A stretch of DNA of 60,000 nt from Bugula neritina (Eukaryota > Bryozoa > Gymnolaemata > Cheilostomatida > Bugulidae). The first letter of the stretch is position 1. Every line of letters starts with the position of its first letter. Under the pieces are notes generated by a model. The model saw nothing but the letters and a program-made list of their open reading frames with translations. It was not told the DNA's origin and ran no database searches. Where the stretch lies: contig OZ037768.1 in assembly GCA_964035545.1 (NCBI GenBank), positions 14,386,175 to 14,446,174 of the forward strand, given 5' to 3'. Shown piece after piece: positions 38,001-50,800 of this stretch. Position numbers and translations under genes: made by a program.

Positions 38001-40456
38001 GTCGATTTTACTAAAACCTCACCCTATAGACTTGTAGAAAGTAGTTGCTGATGACACATATGATGAACAAAATAGTTGTGGCTGCAACATAAGATTGCCG
38101 AAAAACTGTTGCAAAACAAAGATTGGCTTCATGCTTTTAAAATGTAAAAACAAACAATAAACTAATAAGCTAATTGATTTTGACAAAGCTTCAATGCATT
38201 CAAAGCAACTACTCTGTGCCTTCATGCTTACAGATGAAATGAGGCCCAATCATAAACCAAGCAACATTACCAATGATGAAGAACGGACAAACAAATCCTA
38301 CAAGATATCAGTTTCCAGACAAATGGAACAACACAACACAACAACATAATAATGTTGCCATGGTAAGCTAACATGAGGTGTGCACTACTTAAGGAGCTGA
38401 TGACACCCAAACTCTGTGTCTGGGGTAGTCAGCGTCAGTAATCAGTTTCAAAACTGACTCACATATTTATGTTAAGTTAGATCATATCCTTAGCACTATC
38501 TATTGGCAATACTCATCAACAAATCTCATTTCTATTAAAACTATAGTCACAAGAATAACATAAAGTATGACTTGACCTTTAGATACAAGAGTTTACAAAG
38601 CAGAGTGTCTCGTTCTTGAGACAAGAAGCAGGTGAAATGAAAACCAGGCAATATTTAAAAAATCTTTTTCTAGACAGGATGAAAATTGAAGAGAAGTTGA
38701 GTCTATACATGCCAGCCACAATAATCACACAATTCTACTACAACCAAATATATTTATGCTTTTTATCACAAATGACAAAGTCATGTCACAGCTGGTGAAA
38801 GGAATATTATAGTGTTCTTGATAATGAGTGACCATGCAAGCATGCCACTCAGCTAACCAGTACAACCAGGCAACATCAAACTGAGTACAACCAAACTTAT
38901 TGGAGGAGGGGAGGGGGTAGCCTACCCTGAGACTTGTAGCTCTTCGAACTGAAGAGCTGTTAGAATAATTTCTACCCAAACTAGCTGTGCTCCCTCTGCG
39001 AGACACTTTAGATGATGAATATGGTAGAATCTAGGAAATGAGGCAAAACACAACTGTTTAACAATAGTACTATTACATTTGATGATCATGACTTTCCTTA
39101 ATCTGAATTCTGAATAGCTTTATAACATCAACAGATCTCAACAAAACCCAAATACCTATGGTACATTAGCAAGGTGTGTGCATGTATAAATCCTATATTC
39201 TACACTTGCTGTTAAATAGTGAATAATTAATAAAAGATCTTGATTCATCAAAAATGCTAAGTAAAACTATGTATAGTGAACTTACTCTAATAGATGCTTC
39301 TGCCCCACCCTCACAGTCACTATCCTGGTGCAGGTTCAACAGACTGGGTGTTCTCCCTTCGCTGTCTCCTTTATCCACAGCTGACTGAGTTGATGCTGCT
39401 ATAAAATATCACCCAAGAACATTCAACAGGGAAAATATTTGTAACAAAACTAGGCATATACAAAACTTTGCTATCTTAAATTCGTAGTACACATAGATTT
39501 GGTATTTCTTAAAGAAAATATGACCATCTACAAGCACAGAACATGGAGTGTTGACTGAAATCATATCAAATGATGTAAATTTGATCAGACTGTTTTCAAA
39601 AGAAAATAAATCAGCAAAAAAGAGTCAACTTGAAAAAAATACTGTACATAATAGTTTTTCTGAATAACAATTTGTATAAAAATCCAGCTCACACGAGCAT
39701 AAGACGCAAAATTAATAATGTTATACATTTTATTGTCATAGCCTTTTAGATTGCCACAATACAAGAAGTCATGAAATGAAATACACCGGTTATGCTAGGA
39801 ATAATTATCCACTGCCTGAATATGCTACCTACCATCACCAGAACAGAAAATGTATGACTGAAAAATCATAAAAGAAGGATGCTAAATAGAGGAATCTGGC
39901 CCACAATTTGAATTGAAATAATTACATGGAGACTTGACTTGGTCCTGATCAAAGCCATTAAAGGTCTCAGCACGTTTGGGCAATGGTACTTGCTGGTATG
40001 TAGGACTCTGTCTTTCTCCAACACTGCTCCAACTTCGACCTAAGTTTGTGCTTGAAGGTAGAGTTTGGTAGAGAGATGCTAGAACTGATGCCTCCTCTAT
40101 CGCCAGTCTAACCAGCTCACTAGCACAACGCAGTTCACCATTGTCATCATAGCATGACTTTATCTGTGAGTATAAATAATAATAGTTGAATGAACCTCCA
40201 AAAAGTTTTTGTTAACAATCAACTAATTTTGATTTAGGTACATAAATGCAAGAAATTAATATTGTACTTACATTTTGTAAAACATCAGCATAGTCATACA
40301 CCTGCATTATGTCTGCAATAATTGAAAACCGATCTCCGCAAAATTTTTCCAACTCTTTGTCCTTATATTCTAACAATTCTACATACTCTCGAAGTCTACC
40401 AAGTTTACCAATAACTTCACGGTGTTCTTCTTCAGTTTCATTTATAACCCCTTCAT
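32841..40456 (-). CDS. RhoGEF C-terminal region: helical linker, Ser-rich linkers, coiled coil, tail
   Basis: Exon 40456-40272 is helical (REYVELLEYKDKELEKF). Exon 40163-39926 carries PLPKRAETFNGFDQDQ. Exons 39398-39286 and 39030-38926 are Ser/Arg-rich (KVSRRGSTASLG), likely phosphorylation and 14-3-3 sites. Exon 37672-37460 has SVTQLNEYLHGIL. Exons 36548-36399, 34170-34054 and the start of 33476-32841 are heptad-rich coiled coil (KEREELQRQREALQKQ). The tail is Ser-rich and ends GDVIYC, close to the end of vertebrate GEF-H1. Confidence 0.85.
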
Positions 40457-43400
40457 CTAAAATGAGAATACACCAGAATATAATTTAAAGTAGTTTAAAA
40501 TATATCAGCTATATGTATTGGTCACTATGATAAAAAAATATCGACTCCGGTGGGACTCGAACCCACAACCTCCGAATCACATCTAACCATTAGAAGTCCG
40601 ACGCGCTATCCATTGCGCCACGGAGCCATCTGTCTGGTGAAAACTCTATTAGCAAAGTAGATAGCAAATTTTCCCAACAGGTAAGGAGAAGCAAAATAAC
40701 TATTATGATCGCGACCGATTAACGAGGTGGAGTACTTCAGTAGTGATTAGAGTCATTAGACCCTATAGTCCACAATCGCACATTTAATTACAGACAAAAT
40801 TACTTTACGATGCATAAAAGTGAAGGTTTATACTTCATAGTTATTAACAATTATCAAAATCAAAATAGCTGTAAATTTACTCTAAGTTTAGCAATTATAT
40901 GAATTTATTCTAGATGCTTGTCAACTATCAGGAATAAAATTTGATAACTAAATATTTACATCAAACTTGTGTTGATTGAACTGCAGTTCAGTGGGTGACA
41001 ACTTATATGCACTTATAACACTTATAACTATTCTTTACATTTTGTAACTACATAATTGCAGATACAAAGATTTCATTCAACTGATTAAAAGACCTATTAT
41101 CATACACCAGATAAATGAAATAGGCAACCCATTTTTGTTCATATGGGTTGCCGGCTATTACTGTTTTCATTATGCAAATTTTGAACTACAACCTATCAGA
41201 ATTTGGAAAAAAAAACAGGAGATCTCATACACCAAAGAGGTGAAAAAAAAGTAACCAGCCTACAAAATACTTCTGCATAACCACTAAGAAAAAGCACTTC
41301 GGCACAAAGAAAATGAAAATAGTGCAACCAGAAGTTATGTTACACCTATATAATCCTTTTTGGATGACAGTAGATGCATCATGTGAATGCACAACTGCAC
41401 CCATGTACAAGATTACATAGAACAAAATTAACCACCGTAACGTAGTTGACTTAATATAAAACTTATTTTTAACTGATAACTAATAAACTGACAACTTAAA
41501 CTTCCAAGTATATCAATCTTCTAACAGATTCAGCTCACTTGAGCAAAAACAGTCAAGGAAGAGCAAAATAATGACGTTATGGAACAATTTCAATTACCAA
41601 CTGAACTAGCTACTGAGATCTGAGATCAACCCATGGGAAATTAGTTATTATTGGGTTTACCTTCTTCTGGACTCTCATTAACTGCTTTTCTCAGCAAGTC
41701 AATCCACTCCTTTCGCTCTTGAGAGGATTTGCACACCAACTCATACATCTCTGGGTTCTCCCTTGACTGACGTATTAGATAGATGCCCCGATTGTCTTTT
41801 GTACTGCCCTTTTCTCGAACTATCAAGTTTGAGAGAGGTATCACGCTGGCCTGAAAATACCTCAAACTTAGAATAACCTCTATCTGATCACTTGCTATTA
41901 TCAATGTCATAAATGAACAACCCATCAATGAGCATACACAATTAAATATTAAAGTACCACTACACAGTATACATATTCCATAACTGCTACATTAAATTTA
42001 CTTTGTTGTCTTGGGCGAAGAAAGAGTATTTTTTATCAGCCTCTTGAAGGCATAAGATGACATCTGAAAGAACAACGACCAACATTTCCACCTCTTTTTC
42101 TCTAGCATTACGCCAAGACAGCACACCCTCGTATCGAAGTTTTCTACCCTTTGCAGTAAGATCCGATTTCTAAATAAGTACAGTAATATGCTAACTGGAG
42201 TATCTACTTCGGCACAGGAGTTGATAACAATTAACAGTTGGCTATGCATAACTAGGGAGTCAAAATTTGCAAAATGTGACACAAGTATATGTTATAGCGC
42301 ATGCATCGAATCCTTCTACACGAAAAGCGAAAAAATGCACCTTACATAGCCTAGTACTACCTCACCTTCTAAACCATACTATGCAAATTAGCTTTTTACC
42401 CTAAAACTCCTGCACAAAGAAGTTCAGCAGAATATTTAGCAATAAAAGTGCACAGTAGGATATACTACCTTGAACTTCTTAATTTTATCATATGTAGCTG
42501 TTGACCGAGCATCCATTTTGTTGTAAATCTCAACAAGCCTTATCTCTTGGTTTCTGTCATGAATAGATGTGTCTATATGCCTTAAAATATCTTTGTTCAT
42601 GTCCAAAGCTTTGTTCAAATTTTCTTTATCATTTTTATCTTTACTGTCTGCAATAATACAATACTTGAAATAACCTTATAATATATATTATAGGAATTCA
42701 ATGCACAGCGTTGACATAAAAAGAAATATCAAAATGTGAAAAATATTAATTTACATTTGATTGAAACACTAGAACATAATAATATACTGGACTAGTGAGC
42801 AACTCTTCCATATGAAGTTGAGAATAAGGTGTTTTAGGGGCATCTAGTTGCTTAAGATGATTCACAACCTGTCTTGTATGGTACCAGGTGCTATTAGCAC
42901 GTGAAATTAGGTAACCCCCTATTCACACTTTGCCATACCGTACCGAATTTTAAGGACACATATATTTAAAAGAGAGACTTTTTCTTTCAATTGCTTTTAT
43001 CTAGTCAGTAACATTTCTATTATCTCTTTTGAAGAGAATGTTGCGACAAATTTGTGAATGATATCCAAAGGCGTACAAGTCAGCTCAGACAAGAATTAGC
43101 CTTATTATGATTGGTCACAGCTCAACGTGATGCGTTGGACTTTGTTTCAGTGTGTGAACGCATGTTGACGAAACGTAACTGCGGTGCCATTTTGTTTGTG
43201 CTGTTACGGCGTACGATACGGCAAAGTGTGCATAGGGGGTAACCTAACAATACCACCCAACAGAATTTGGCTTTTCAACATAGGTAACTCAGCTGAGTGA
43301 CCACTGTCGAACTTTAAAAACAATGCCAGCCTTACCTTTGGTGTTCTTGATTATATTCTCAATGAGGGTTCTGTACTTTGTCATTCGCATAGTAACAACT

Positions 43401-46400
43401 GTCACAAAATCTTGTACACCTCGCCTCTTGGTGTAGGCCATGCTGCTAACTCTCTATAAATATAAAGAAAATATTTCTCTTCAATAGATAATAATATTAT
43501 ATTTGAATAAATTACTAGTAGAAATTATTATTGCATACTACCAAAAAGTTATAAATTATTATAAACAAAGGATTAATAAAAAATTCTTACTTTTATAAAT
43601 GCCTGAAATTTCCTATCTGCTTTATATAGTTGCTTGTAATAGTCGATTCCTTCCTTATGTCTACTGCAAAAAATACCGTATGATTTCTTCATCCTCTCTC
43701 CAGTTGGTCCACCAAAGTGCTGAATCAGAATGTCACCTTATAAAAATATATAAAACAAGTTGGGGGACATTTGACAGTAAACGTATTAGAATAATTATCA
43801 ATTTCACCACAGCATTTGTTATACGTTGAGAATAAATTTCATAAGTATCCTAATTACTTTGCTTTGATTCTTACATTGCAGACATGATGGGGGGGGGGGG
43901 GGGTTACACAGAAATATCTTAAACTGCTAAATGTAATAAATAAATAAAAAGTTTCAACTATCAATAGTTTAACCATAAAATTAAGTCGCTTAAATTGAAT
44001 ATAGAACAATTATAAGTTCTGTAAACTAAATCAGATCACACCAACCTTAAAAAAACCCAGGATCAATCTCTATCACTACGTTCCCTAGCTACTATGCGAA
44101 TGGATTTTTCATAGGCCTCATGGAAATAGCTGCATCGAAGCAAAACTACAACCGCAACTATTCGAATGGTTCTTTTCGGAGGAAAATTCCATTCGCATTA
44201 TGTGCAGCTTGGAACCAGGTCCTTCGATTAAATAGAATGAAACCTTTTATGAAGGAGGCAGAGATGGGTGATTGTAGGGGCTAGCTACAATCGCCGATTT
44301 CATGCCCATGACAGGCTACAGTTGAAACTCAACTGTGAACGCGTTTTCGTTTTTGAGGCTAAGCGTTGAACTCCTTGACATCACAACTTTCTGATTTCTG
44401 CATGCAACTGTCTATTTTTCGTGATGGCGTTCAGCGTTGGTTAAATGCTTTTACTTATTTCATGTGCTACTAGAGAGCATTATTATTTGATTTGGTTCTT
44501 CGAAAACTATACTATTTTACTTAATAATATGATGAAGCTATGCATGCAAATCTTAATAAATTATGAAAATAAATATTTAAGTAGATAAATTCGGCTGAAT
44601 TTTATCAGCATATTTTGTTATTCTAATTTGGCTAAATTTTACTAGCATATTTAGTTCTTTATGCTAGTGAACGCGATTGAATAAAGCTAGTAAATCTCAT
44701 TAGATGAAGCTAGTAATTTTGAATAATTGAAGCTAGTTAATTAGAATAAAAATAACTAGTAAATCGTATTGAATTATGCTAGTAAATCTCAATAAATTGT
44801 GCTAAATTTGATTGTTGGTTGCTGTGGATACAGCACAAACTGAGTTGCAGCATTCCTATGGGTTAAAAGTTTACTGAGAGGCTAGAGACAGTTGGCGTTT
44901 AGTGTTTGTGGTGTGAACAGCAAAAAGTAGGACGTGACATTGGAGCTATGCGTGGTTCGCAGTTTGGTTTTGACTGTAGTCTGTAGACCCTGCCATACAG
45001 ATGTAAACAATAATTATAAGTTATAACCTATGCTAAAGTTCATCCCATAACAATTTAAATTATGATATTTATCTTAGCTGCTATTATTGAAAACAATTAC
45101 TAATAATCTCAAACATATAAAACTTTTCTGTAAGCCAAAGCATTCCCAAGCTAACAACAAATTGACAGTTATTTTCATTTTGAAAATTTAAATTACTCTC
45201 AAGTTGCCTTTACACCTTCACGATTTTCAGTCACAAAATTAAATTTGGCCGGGTTGCATTGCATTGTAAAAGCCACACGTAGAAATTTTTGTACTGTGAT
45301 AACTTAATCGGCTGATTTCAGAATAATACTTAAAAGGAGTAATAACTCCTGGTAAACATCGTTATTTAGTTATGACTTTGGCGATTAGATGGCGTACTTA
45401 TATGTCAATAATTATATCACTTACGCCTTCTCAATTGTCGCTTTTATGCTGTCAACTTCACTAATTCACGACGTTTACAAAGGGCATCAAATAGCAACTA
45501 GGCGAGTCAAATTTCAATTTTAGAAAGTGAACTTCTGCATCAATATGATTTTAACTATTTTCAGTTGGACTATAAAGGGGTACCTGGACAAGCATTATTA
45601 ACTTAAACTCGGTACTTTTTTCAGCAGAGGTATAAACGCAACTTTAGTTTACCTGCCATAAAATAGTTTATGCTTTCATTGGTTTGCGATTCTTTAATTT
45701 AAAATAAATTGACTCACAGTTTGTGTATTTATTTAATAAATTTAATCTAGCAAAAATGGGGGCAGAAGCAGTAATGAAATAATCATTGGGCGTTAACACT
45801 GACTCAAAGTTGGCCATATTAATTTACATTTTAATTCAGCTGGCAAAATTGAAAAGAGAAGATAACTTTGTACATATTGCATAGGATAGTGTGGCTTTCC
45901 TTCGCCTCCATGGAACCACAGTGACAGTGATAGATTTAATTAGCTGTGATTACTTTTACAATCATTGTAAACTAGCTTTTAGCTAATGATCAGTGATCTC
46001 AAAACCACAGATATCACTTTTCAGCCATCAACAAATTGTATTACACATGATTGAGCCCACCTTCAGCTGGCAAAACTCTCAATGGTAAATTAAACATTTT
46101 TTCAAAGATTTCAAGTAGAATAAAAATGGAAAACAACTAACCTATATGATCAATGCTCTTGTCTGGTTTTTTATCTTGTCTGTTAAGGAGACTTGTAAGG
46201 AATGCTTGGTGAAGGTCAATTAGTTCATCGAGTTCTGGGAATATGCGGTTAATTGCCGAGTCAGGAAGGGTGCATTCACTTCTCATGCCAGTCGCAAATA
46301 CCTTCTGCATAATCTTTAAGTTGACAAAATACTGTCGCTCTGTTGCTATCAACTCTGCTCAAGTCACATAAACACATTTTAATTCAGTGAAAATTCATAA

Positions 46401-47836
46401 AGTTGTAAATTATAAATAAGCCAAAAGTAAGTTAAAAACAATGCTGGCCAAAAGATGCGAACAGAATGTGAATTTACAGCTCAAAAAAGCTGTTGGTAAA
46501 TCTGACAGAATATTTATTATGCAGATCTGATCATGCTGGGACAAACCTACCCCATATATTGTCCTGCCGCTGAATGTATTTTGCTTTTTGATTCTTTAGC
46601 ACCTTTTTGTCAATTGTCTCACTCCACGATTCTGACTCATGGCCTTTAACTGAAAGCTCAGGGTCATCTTCAAATTCGTCATCGGCATTTCCATCGTCAA
46701 CTAATGACTCCATGGAGGGTGAATATGAGTCACCAATACTATAATCATAATGAGGTTACCAATAACCAATCAATAACTATTTTTGACAATTTAAGAAATT
46801 TTAATTTTTTCCAGAAACAGGCCGAGTTGTCTTTTTTCAGGGACAAAATAGGTGCAGCTGCTTAAAAATATTTTCAAATTGAAAAACAAGTTGAATGAAA
46901 CTTGAGAATTCTTATTTTGCATTTTACATACAAATTCTAAATAATTGACAACAAAGCTTTTCAAGTTTTGCTTCTAACATATCATGATGGTACAAAATTA
47001 GTTACCCTAAATGTTTTTGTTCTATTGCTATGAAAGTTACATATTTTTGTAACTTTATGCCTTTATTTTTCTACTTTTATAGCTCATTCAGACACTACGA
47101 ATGCGCCTTCGTTGGGTCTAACGAATAGCAATGGCACCCCTTTTGTCACTCCAATCATGCCTAAATGCACTAGTAGTGTACAGTTGCTTAGCAACAGGAC
47201 TTGAATAATTTAGTTGTTATGGTTAACTGAATCATAGCTGTGCAATAAAAAAAGTAAAAATACTGCGTTTATAATTAATCAAATATGAAAAATTTAAATC
47301 ATGACAAATTTAAAACTAATTAGCTAAAATAACTGAAATTTTGGTAAATTTATGTTTGACAACAGTTAGACTATGAAAAGTAAAAGAAAATAACTGAAAA
47401 CTGAATGCCATGTAAGTGTTTTTATATCAAACTTGAACTGATTATTTATTCTTTTGTAGCATTTCACTACTTGCTTATATTTTTCATTGTAATTGAATAA
47501 AAAATTAAAATGCCTTGTTTTTATTGTACTTCCTCCATAAAAAAACTATTGCTAAGCCATTTTCAGCTAGACAATTATAACATGAATTATAGAAGCTGTC
47601 AGTGACTACTTTATGCAAAATGAGTCAGTTGCGTCATTTCAATTTGACCACATTGACTCAATTGTTTCAGTGAATCTTTGTAGTCAGGACCAGAAAGATC
47701 ATACAGTGCAGGTGGTCCAGCTCTGAAAATTTCTATAAAAAAACCTACTTCTGCCATGAAAACTGCTGGAAATAATTTTGAGATGCTGCTGACTAGTAAA
47801 ATAATATGCTTTCTACTAGTTTATTTAAGTTGATTG

Positions 47837-47869
<33 letters not shown>

Positions 47870-50800
47870 ATTAATCATTTAATTTAGTTACAAGCAATGC
47901 CACTTGAGCACTTGTTTGCCATATGCATTATGCCCCGCTTCTTGCTTTTTGAAATAAGCCAATGATGTGCAATCAGATAAAATGCGTCAGCTGAAACCTA
48001 CTTTGGACAGGTTCTAGCAAATTTTTGAAAAGTCATTCCCCATTTGCCCTGCCAATGCCAGACCAGAGGACATCGCTATTGCGCAATTTTTCTGTATGAA
48101 CACACACTACGGTCAAATCACGCGATCCAAAACGAATGGAACCTGCATTCATAGTACTATTATGGGAGATAGTTGTCCATTTCGTTGACGGTGTGAACGA
48201 GCTGTAACTACTTTGTAAAATCTCCACATAGCAGAGTGAACCAACTTTTCTTACCTTGGGCTCATGATACCCTCTCCTAGTTCATGCCGACTGTAAAGAA
48301 ACAATAAATAATTAGGTCTCAAAAATTATTCACTGTGAAACTGCTCACAGTAAACAAATATTACTGCAAAATCCCAGATTCAAAATCACATGGCTTGGTG
48401 TAAATGTATGGACATGTAAAACAGTTCAATAACATTCTCAACCAAAACTGTTGTAAAAACATGACGTTACAGATAGAAAATAAAGAGATGGAAGACATAC
48501 TACATGCACTCGTACCTAACACACCTGGTAGGGGAGACAATTATTGACAAAAGTATTTTAAATACTAAAATGATTTATTAACAGAAAAGAAAATGCCAAT
48601 GAGAAAAACTGGAAACATCAAGACATACTCTAAAGGAGTCTTCCTATAGCCAAGTAGCCTTATGCCTTCTCCAACTACAAGTTCACTGGTGCTGCTAGAA
48701 CAGAAACCAATGAAATTGAAGACAGTCAAACAGCGTTTACAAGTGACTGTTCCACCAAGAAACCAAACCCAAGGTAAACAAACCTCTACAGTCTACACTG
48801 ATCCATAACCTGTACACACTCAAACCATTAAATGAAAAGGACTAATGAAATGGACTAATATGACAAGCTGGACAATTAGTATGGATCTCTATATCTTAAA
48901 GCTTTTATCTTTTACCCAGCCATGACTATTTTAGATATAAAATATTTGGCAACCAAAACATGACTCCATCAAATAATAATATTGAGTATATATCTCTTTT
49001 CTTTTACATTATAACTTCAACATAAAGAGGTGAGAAGGGAGGGAATGCAAGACAGAAGACATAGCTACATTGACTATTTAACACACCACAAGTTGCTGTA
49101 GTAGTGCAGAACTGCATCCATAACTAACGCTCCCTCAACACATCACATTGCAGGTATATTTTAATTAATCAAATAGTAGTTGTTTGAATAATGCTAATGG
49201 TAAAAGTATTAGAAAAAATTCTACTGGTTACTGGTTGCTCAGCAGCAATTAATGCATAAAACATAGAAGATACCAGCTGGAATTACCTGCATCAGTCAAC
49301 ACATTTCAAATAAAAATTAGTTTAAATGTTTCTCAGAATTCCAGAAACATTCCAACAGGCTGAGCCAACAAAAGGTAGGAAACAGCAATTAGAGCACAAG
49401 ATATGTGAAAATGGAATCACAAAATGGTTAATCAGGCTAATCAGTTGTTAGTAGATACTAGTCCCTCAATATTTTAATCTTCTGTATATCAGATCAACAT
49501 AAATTCACTGTTTAGAAATGGCTGCTTGTTGTCAAGATATGACAAACACTACAGCAAGGCAAACCGAGTGACTGTGAAACGAGATTGACTTCTAACTTAT
49601 AGCTTATTCAGATGAATAGCGGACCAAAATGGCACGACAAATGCGAATTTTATTCATTTTGGATCACGTGATCGGATTAATGCGTGAATTGCGCCAAACT
49701 AACGTCTTTTGATTGGTCTGACAGTAGAAGAGTTTGTTTGTTTTGGATCACGTGATTGACTATTCAAAATTTCATTAGAACCTCACCCAGCAAGGTTTCA
49801 GCTGACTAATTTTTCTGATTGCAATCTATTGGCTTATTTCAAAAAGCGTGGGCATAATTCACATGGCAAACAAGTTGCTCAAGTGGCATTGCATGTAACT
49901 AAATTAAATAATCAATATTTTAGTAATATTATTAATAATAAATAATAATTATTTAAAATAAAAAAATTTGTAGGAAGCATGTTATTTTGCTAGTCAGCAG
50001 CATCTCAAAATTATTTTAAGCAGTTTTCATGACAGAAGTACGCTTTTTTATAAAAATTGTCAGAGCTTGACCAGCTGCACTGTATCAGTATGATCTTTGT
50101 GATCCTGAATACAAAGATGCACGTAAGCAACTGAGTCGATATGCACAATGAGTAGCAGTGACTTGAAAAAAAAAGTTAAAATGTAGTTAAATTGAAACTG
50201 ATGCAACTGAATCATTTCACCTAAAGTAGACACTAGGTACCAACTTCTATTTTATTTTATAATTATTCCAGCTAAAAAATCTTAGCTATAGTTCTTTCAT
50301 AAAGAAAATACTATAAAACAGGTCATTTTAATTTTTTTTTCAGCAAAAATAAAAATATAAGTAATAAGTAATGAAAGGCTACAAAAAAATAAATGATCAG
50401 TTTGAGTTTGATATAAAAACACGAACACGGCATTCAGTTTTACGTGTCATTTTTATTTACTTTTCACAGCCCAACTGTTGTTAAACATAAATTTACTAAA
50501 ATTTCAACTTTTGCTTAGCTAATAAATTTTAAATTTGTCATACCTATTTAATTATTCTATTAACGCAAAACTTTTATAGCTTATTCACACACGACTTTTT
50601 TTGTTCGTTGGGCTAGACGAATGTCCAACTAACAAACATCGCACCTCTTTGTCGCGCCAGCTGCAGCAGTAGTGTATAGTTTCTTAGCAACGGTGCTTTC
50701 ACTAGTAAAGTTGTCACTAGTTGAATTTAACGATAACTAAGTAAAAATTTGGGGTTAATAAAACAATTACAATCAAATATGAAACATTTAAATTATGACA

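Noticed and set aside
43889-43903. Poly-G run as an assembly gap or adaptor
   Set aside because: The flanks are ordinary intron and the length is plausible for a homopolymer; the exact length may be wrong.
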